A stretch of 64,000 nt of DNA, taken from positions 4,879,152 to 4,943,151 of the forward strand of contig OZ024784.1 in the NCBI GenBank assembly GCA_964017065.1. Direction: 5' to 3'. Shown here one piece after another: positions 58,301-64,000 of this stretch. Position numbers and translations under genes: made by a program. The stretch comes from Haliclona indistincta. Lineage: Eukaryota; Porifera; Demospongiae; Haplosclerida; Chalinidae. The first letter of the stretch is position 1; every line of letters starts with the position of its first letter. The notes beneath the pieces were generated by a model. That model searched no databases. It had not been told where the DNA came from and saw nothing but the letters and a program-made list of their open reading frames with translations.

Positions 58301-59254
58301 CCTATAGTGCTTACCCTCAGCATCAAGCAGCCTAGGCAGTCCTAACTCTCTCTCAGCAACATCAAATGCATTGTTCAGACAAGCAATGGGGTCATTGGGA
58401 TTCAGTGCATCAAAGTCAACAAGATCAGGTCTGTATACAAAAAGAGTATTATTTTCAACAGGTCCAAAAAGCAATGATTTTCAAACCTGTGCTTGTGAAT
58501 CAGAGCATTGAATGCCAACCCATCTTTCCAACTGGTGTTGAAATTCTTTACATCAACTCCAGTGTAGCCTGCAGTTTTTCTCTGACACCAAAGAAGAAGA
58601 GCTTCTTTGGCTGACTTGACCTCACTGGAATCCTACACAATTAAAAAATCGTGATAAATCGATAATGTGCAGTGTACCTACCTCTACTTGAATGTCCTGG
58701 ATCTGGAACCGCAGCACAATAGTCCAACACAAACCCAAGATGAGACGTGGGTTGCTGTCGACTATATCTTCTGCTCCTATGTTCTCCAAGCTGACCTGTA
58801 TTGAAAATTGTTTTAGAGAGATCATAATCTAGTTGTATAGTTCTGAACCTTCTTCTTTTGTAGAAAGTTCAGCGCCTTTCCCACATTCTCAATTTTGTTG
58901 ATTCTCAATCTACCACGACCTACATGTACATACAGGAGTAGTATGATACACTAAAACATGTTGCTTCACTCACCAACTGGTCCTAGTCTCTCTCCTGATA
59001 GTGCCTCTACCAGACGAATCAAGGCACGTCCATCACTGAGGTCGGTATAGAGATCGTTGACGTGAACACCACCACCCTTTGTAAGGAGGAGGAGGAGGAA
59101 TAGCTAAGTGGTGATAGGGCGTGGCTCGTTTGCTCACCTTGTCGAGATATGAGTTTACCCACTTTGTAAACGTTTTCTTCTGCACCCCTTCTCTCTCGTC
59201 TTGTAGCTGCTTGATGCGTGTCTTGTCCCAGTCGCGTGACACCGTGTACGCCAT
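43351..59254 (-). CDS. SPTBN5: Beta-heavy spectrin (CH-CH, spectrin repeats, SH3, PH)
   Basis: Giant actin-crosslinking membrane-skeleton protein, orthologue group of Drosophila karst/beta-H and vertebrate beta-V spectrin. ATG at 59254 gives [20 protein letters not shown], then CH1 ([33 protein letters not shown]) and CH2 ([20 protein letters not shown]), ending near 58100. About 45 short exons from 57900 to 44700 encode serial spectrin repeats recognisable by W-rich helices ([28 protein letters not shown]). An SH3 domain lies at about 55790-55540 ([43 protein letters not shown]), preceded by an acidic [11 protein letters not shown] stretch. A K/E-rich helix (44600-44280) leads to the PH domain (44170-43680; [33 protein letters not shown]). 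SH3 plus the very large size indicates beta-heavy rather than conventional beta spectrin. The stop is at 43351-43353. Confidence 0.93.
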
Positions 59255-59537
59255 GGCGCATTCGGGTCGTCTTTCCGTCCCCTACTCGAACCTTTTTTGT
59301 AGCGAAAAGAACACTGTCGATTTCACGGCTCTCTTTATCTTTGGTTGTTTTCTGTTTTTTTTCCTCTACAAAAGAAACAGTTTTTTTGTCCAGCAAACGT
59401 GACTGCAATCAATGCGATGGAGTTTTGAACTGAAAAAGCAGACTAACGCCCACTTGCAGTTCGCGATTCGATAACAAAATGTGGGCGGTTCTTACAGACC
59501 CCGCCCACCAGCTGAAGCGGGATCGGGAATAATTATT
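59255..59537. promoter_or_regulatory. Divergent region between spectrin and palmitoyltransferase genes, with a uORF
   Basis: 283 bases lie between opposed start codons. On the plus strand a 17-codon upstream reading frame (59479-59532) begins ATGTGG and stops five bases before the main ATG at 59538. Confidence 0.5.
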
Positions 59538-62273
59538 ATGGTAGAAGCCGTTCCGACAAAGCCCGGTCTCCAAGAAGCATTGAATTGCCCATCTGTCGAT
59601 CTAGACCACATTGCCTCTCTAATTCGTTCAGACCCTCTCACTCTTCATATTCCAAACGACCAGGGACTGTTCCCAATACAAGTAGCATCTCAAAGAGGTC
59701 ACTCTGGTCTCATTCGTGTTCTGGTGGGACATGGAGCTGACCTTACAGTGGAAAATAGCAAAAAACAGACTCCATTTCTCATAGCATGCCAGGTACTTAA
59801 GACTATTAGGATTATTTGCAGATTCTGTGATTTTCTTCTAGTCTGGCAGTCTTTATGCTGTTAATACAATTGTTGAGTGTGGAGCAGACACTAATGTAAT
59901 AGATGAGAATGGACGGAATGGAATTCTTCTATCTACTTTAGTGGGAGCTGTGTAAGTTGTCCCAATAGTCATACTTGATAAGGATTCATGTGATCATAAT
60001 TTTTGTCACAGACACATAGTGATATATCTGCACGTGAAATGTGGCATGTCTCTGCAAGTACAAGATTTTGAGTAAGCAAAGTCAGTACTGTTATTGCTCT
60101 AGTTAATGTGCTGATGCAGAGGATACACTGCTCTTCATCTTGCTGTCTGGCAGAGACACCTGGAAGCTGTGAAATATTTGTTAAGGAGGGTAATGCATCT
60201 TTTCTAACTTTTTCTGTGTATAATAGTTTCACAATCTAGCGTTGTGACCCGACTGTAAGTAATATTCATGGAACAACTCCACTGAGTATTGCAGCTAAAC
60301 TAGGCAGCAGGTTAGCACAATACTAGGTCACTCACTGTTATTATGGCGTCTCACAGAGCCCTAGCATGGCTGCTCATACACTCTACCAAAGAGAACCTGC
60401 TCATCTCCAGAGACAACAATAATCTCACTCCTCTCGAGCATGCTCGATCTGGACCAACCGCTAGGTACACACTCTTCTCTGTCATGGTAANNNNNNNNNN
60501 NNNNNNNNNNNNNNNNNNNNNNNNNNNNNNNNNNNNNNNNNNNNNNNNNNNNNNNNNNNNNNNNNNNNNNNNNNNNNNNNNNNNNNNNNNNNNNNNNNNN
60601 NNNNNNNNNNNNNNNNNNNNNNNNNNNNNNNNNNNNNNNNNNNNNNNNNNNNNNNNNNNNNNNNNNNNNNNNNNNNNNNNNNNNNNNNNNGCCTCAGAAT
60701 CTCTTATGGCTCTTCTTTCTCATTGCTCCGGGAGTGGGATTGGGCATGGCAAACTTTGCATTCTGCAAAATTTTATTTCCTGTTAACTTCATTGGTGGTC
60801 TCTTGTTAGTGGCTGTAGGATTCTTTGGACCTCTATATCCACACAGAATACCACATGACTCTGGCCTGCCGAATCCTGGTGGTTTTGGTGCTATGTTATA
60901 TGGTCTTCTGTCTACCTTGATCTGTTACTTGGTCGCTGTCTCTCCACATATCCTCAATCATCAGTAGTAGTAATATAAGATTCCAGGGTTTCATTTTTGC
61001 AAGGGGGGCGAAGCACACGTCAATGAAAAATTGGGGGCGAGACAGTTATAGACGCTAAGAACTATACTGGTATTGTATGACTCAAGAGGGGGCTAGTATA
61101 GTTCAAGGGCGCCCCCTAAATGAAACCCTGCCCAATCTAGTCATAATTATTTCTCTTAACTGCTGCTCACGTCTATGGCCAGGGAATATGATATGGTTTA
61201 TTGTTCTTGGATTTGACTTCATTGGTATTCTATGGTTATTATGGTATGTTGTGCAGTGTTAGTCATGTGACTGATGTCATGGTAACCATTGACAGGAAAC
61301 TGGAGACTCGAGACCCAGGTTATGATAGTGTTGGTAGGATTGCACCGAATGGAGAACCAATGGTAAGAGTGTACTTGTGTATAATATTATTATCTTGACT
61401 GTCAATCTCCAGACCATCATAGACATTGCTTGTCAGTCTCGGGAAGCTATAATACAGTACTCATTCTGCAGTAACTGTGAGGTTAGAGATCCTTGCGTCA
61501 CCACAACATACAGACACCTGGTTCATATAGTTTACCACAATACTGTTAGTTTACTATAATTTCTCACAGATAGTTCTTCCTGATCGCACCAAGCACTGTA
61601 AGCTGTGTGAGCGATGCTGTGGCGGGTTTGACCATCACTGCATGTGGTTGATGAGCTGTATCGGAAGAGGAAATCATCGAATGTTTGTTGTGTTTCTGTT
61701 TTTGCTCTTTTTTGACAATTTTCTATTCGTGAAAGAGGGAATATCTTGTGAGTACATAGTCTAAGTATCTTGTTCTTTATGGTTCTTTGTAGGCTTGATT
61801 GCTTCACAAGACACGCTTGACCCAGTTTCACTATTTTGGGTACGATGTGTGAAAGAGATGTGCATTAAAATGGTTTTTTTTCCTACTACAGCATGGACTG
61901 AATGAAGAGAGGTGGCTGTTCTTTATGATGGTTTGTAATGTACTAACTGGTCTTTTTGGACTAGTTGTAAGCTCACAGCATTCACGTGTTACAGCTAAGC
62001 TAAAATATTTTTTTCTAGAACTTTGTTTTTCAACTGACAATGGTTTCCGGAATGGAAACAACTTACTTTGATTTTCAAGGAAATGCTGCCTACAAGATGC
62101 CTAGGTAGATGAAATTGTCGGATGATTTTCATCAATAATATTTTTGCCTTTTCAGAAAGAGAAGTGTATCATTCGCAAGTCGAATAAGGAGTCTTTGGTT
62201 GTTTTTTACTAATTATGAAAGATGGTTTCAGCAAACAGCCCTACCACAGGAACTGACTAGACGTCTTGTATGA
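59538..62273 (+). CDS. ZDHHC17: Ankyrin-repeat DHHC palmitoyltransferase (ZDHHC17/13 type), with assembly gap
   Basis: Protein S-acyltransferase of Golgi/endosomal membranes. ATG at 59538 ([16 protein letters not shown]). About six ankyrin repeats span 59590-60465, for example [20 protein letters not shown] and [21 protein letters not shown] 200-base run of N at 60491-60690 hides part of an intron and possibly a short exon. Membrane segments follow ([57 protein letters not shown]). The cysteine-rich catalytic domain at about 61470-61740 ([36 protein letters not shown]) retains DHHC. The Pro usually following DHHC is Met here. Two further membrane helices and ETTYF (related to the TTxE motif) lead to the C-terminus RRLV. 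A small inverted-repeat element sits in the intron near 61000. ZDHHC13 is the alternative name. Confidence 0.88.
60491..60690. other. Assembly gap (200 N)
   Basis: Exactly 200 undetermined bases fall inside the palmitoyltransferase gene. The round length suggests a placeholder of unknown true size. Confidence 0.99.
60984..61130. mobile_element. Small inverted-repeat element in the palmitoyltransferase intron
   Basis: CAGGGTTTCATTT at 60984-60996 is matched by its reverse complement AAATGAAACCCTG at 61118-61130. Subterminal GGGGGGCG and GGGCGCCCCC stretches lie inside the ends. The element is 147 bases with no coding capacity. CAGGG-type ends resemble hAT-derived MITEs, but I see no matching 8-base target duplication. 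Confidence 0.6.
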
Positions 62274-62358
62274 CAACTACATGTAGATGGTCCAGATGGT
62301 CATTATTTTTCGTCTCAAAAAATTTTAACTCCAACTCAACCACTTGCGACCACTTGTT

Positions 62359-64000
62359 ATGGAGTTTCTGGCGATTGTGACTATAGTAATTGGTCTTCTT
62401 GCTGTTGCTTTGCTTCTCTGGAAGCAGAGGCGATCCACGGTGAAGAACCTCGAGACGAAATTTGCTGTTAGAGATGGAATCACGTTTTACGACAACCCTT
62501 TATCTCCTTGCGCTCAGCGCGTGAGGATCACATTGAGAGAGAAGGGCATCAAGCACCACGTCGTTGTAGTAGACATTTTGTCCAAAGAGAATCGTCATCC
62601 AGCCTTCCTCGCCATTAATCCACTTGGTAAAGTTCCTGTAATGGTTGTTCACAGCGTGAAGGGTATCACTGACTGCTGCCTTTTTGAGTCAAATGCCATA
62701 ACGGAGTGGCTTGACGAGCAGTTTCCTAATACAGTACAGCTGTACCCCTCTGACCCTTGGGATCGAGTCCAGGTAAAAATGTGGCAAAAATGGGAAGGGG
62801 CAATGGCTGAAGATTTCTGGCCTTTGATGTATGCTAACACAATGGGATTTCTAGTACGTGCTCTGTATTCACGTGCTAGTTTTGCTGAGCAGAAGAAATC
62901 CAGTGACAAGTACTATTTCACAAAACAAATGAAAGCATTTGACGGAGAGCTGCTCACTCAACAACAAATGCGCCAGCAAGTACTACGCCTTTTTAGATGG
63001 CTAGACATACTAGAAGGAGCATTAGTAGGAAAGAAATTTCTTTTTTCAAATGCATTTACAACAGCAGACATTTCTGTCATACCTCGTGTTGCTATGTATA
63101 ATCACATAGGGCTACTTGAATCACCGGAAGAACGATTGCGTTATCCTAATGTTATTCGTTATTTGAAAGAAGTAACCATGCGACCATCCTTCCAGCTTTC
63201 AATGTCTCTTTTGAACTGGATACCATGGCCATTTATTGAGTGGGTTGGCAATTGGAGAACTGGAAAAAATTTTCGCCGTGTGTATGGAAAAAACCTCTTA
63301 CATGAATTGGAGCATTGTCATAGTAAACCAGTAGAGATGAATAGGTATACCAATGAGACAGCAGTTACACTATATTGTAACATCTCTTGGCCAGATTCAA
63401 TTGCTGCACGAATTACTCTTTCAGAACTTGCTATATCAGCACAGAGTAGAGAGGTTGATGTAATGCTTCTAGAACACAAGAGTGCCAACTATCTTTATTT
63501 GAATCCCTGTGGTGATGTGCCCACTCTAGTTCACAATGACCGAGTAATATATGATTCAAGAATCATCAGTGAATATGTCAATGCTGTCATGCGACATGAC
63601 TCAGCGGCATCTCTTCTTCCATCTGATCCAACTGAAAGAGTTCTTGTTCGAGTATGGCAGGGCTGGTCAAATACATGTTTTAACTATCAACTTATTCATC
63701 TGTACAAATGGTATATCACATCACGAATTGTCAAGTCGACATTTAGTTCTAAGGAAGAACTGATTCTGGCCCTTCATAAATCCACTTCTGCCTCTGAATT
63801 TGTAGATGAAATCGTTCTTTTGTATGTAAATGAAACTCCCAATATGTCACCTTACAAGTCCGCCTTGGTTGCAGCATTGCAGCACCTCAATACAGAGTTA
63901 GAAAATCGCGTGTTTCTTGTTGGTTCAGAGCTTTCTGTTGCAGACATTTCTGTCTTCTCTATGTTGATACTATTCAAATGGGTCGGAGTAGCCATTCCCA
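62359..64000 (+). CDS. Membrane-anchored tandem glutathione S-transferase fusion, 3' end beyond window
   Basis: Uninterrupted frame of 547 codons from ATG 62359, still open at the window end. The N-terminal segment MEFLAIVTIVIGLLAVALLL is a signal anchor followed by basic KQRRSTVK. Module 1 has a thioredoxin-fold GST-N domain (ITFYDNPLSPCAQRVRITLR; NPLGKVPVMV; FESNAITEWLDEQFP) and a helical GST-C domain (ILEGALVGKKFLFSNAFTTA, DISVIPRV). After about 70 linker residues, module 2 repeats the plan (VTLYCNISWPDSIAARITLS; LNPCGDVPTLV; YDSRIISEYVNAVM; ending FLVGSELSVADISVFSMLIL). SPCAQ in module 1 resembles omega/zeta-type active sites. The equivalent of module 2 (SWPDS) differs, so it may be inactive. 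Lack of introns contrasts with every neighbour. Its start is 86 bases after the palmitoyltransferase stop. Confidence 0.87.
   Translation, partial: MEFLAIVTIVIGLLAVALLLWKQRRSTVKNLETKFAVRDGITFYDNPLSPCAQRVRITLREKGIKHHVVVVDILSKENRHPAFLAINPLGKVPVMVVHSVKGITDCCLFESNAITEWLDEQFPNTVQLYPSDPWDRVQVKMWQKWEGAMAEDFWPLMYANTMGFLVRALYSRASFAEQKKSSDKYYFTKQMKAFDGELLTQQQMRQQVLRLFRWLDILEGALVGKKFLFSNAFTTADISVIPRVAMYNHIGLLESPEERLRYPNVIRYLKEVTMRPSFQLSMSLLNWIPWPFIEWVGNWRTGKNFRRVYGKNLLHELEHCHSKPVEMNRYTNETAVTLYCNISWPDSIAARITLSELAISAQSREVDVMLLEHKSANYLYLNPCGDVPTLVHNDRVIYDSRIISEYVNAVMRHDSAASLLPSDPTERVLVRVWQGWSNTCFNYQLIHLYKWYITSRIVKSTFSSKEELILALHKSTSASEFVDEIVLLYVNETPNMSPYKSALVAALQHLNTELENRVFLVGSELSVADISVFSMLILFKWVGVAIP

Overview
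The window reads as nuclear DNA from a compact animal genome. Coding sequence is broken by many short introns (mostly about 45 to 100 bases, GT-AG). Gene spacing is tight: tail-to-tail neighbours are usually separated by 80 to 180 bases and several head-to-head pairs by 80 to 570 bases. The gene content is metazoan: axonemal dynein, beta-heavy spectrin with SH3 and PH domains, a semaphorin/plexin-type receptor, TRAF adaptors, a death-domain protein and a TMEM63 channel. Intron style, gene density and TRAF/death-domain content suggest an early-branching animal, most likely a demosponge. That placement is an inference.

Layout. 1-6161 (+) is the 3' part of an axonemal dynein heavy chain. 6333-9628 (-) encodes a coiled-coil protein that I cannot name. 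10197-11793 and 12070-15212 (+) are tandem copies of the mitochondrial 2-oxodicarboxylate carrier SLC25A21. 15579-21119 (+) is a Sema-PSI-IPT single-pass receptor whose tail carries YxxM and NPxY motifs. 21246-22722 (-) is an aquaglyceroporin, divergent from a TMEM63/OSCA-type channel gene at 22987-27092 (+).

27170-39228 holds innate-immunity-type adaptors. It contains a death-domain protein (-), a small basic unknown (-), a MATH-only protein (-), a full RING-zinc finger-MATH TRAF (-), and a divergent second TRAF (+) with a 3.6 kb repeat-filled intron. 39703-40251 (-) is a four-pass membrane protein. 40654-41160 (-) is a UPF0488/C8orf33 protein, divergent by 79 bases from a PLP-dependent cysteine synthase-like gene at 41240-43214 (+).

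43351-59254 (-) is one very large gene for beta-heavy spectrin. It diverges from an ankyrin-DHHC palmitoyltransferase (59538-62273, +) that contains a 200-base assembly gap. From 62359 to the window end is an uninterrupted reading frame for a membrane-anchored protein with two GST modules.

Repeats include a CT microsatellite acting as a polypyrimidine tract, a 26-base minisatellite, and four candidate non-autonomous elements with inverted termini. Points most worth following are the receptor's kinase-free phosphotyrosine-type tail, the tandem GST fusion, the shared promoter of a water/glycerol channel and an osmosensitive-family channel, the TRAF/death-domain cluster, and a localized gene-conversion signal between the two carriers. 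I found no tRNA, rRNA or CRISPR array.
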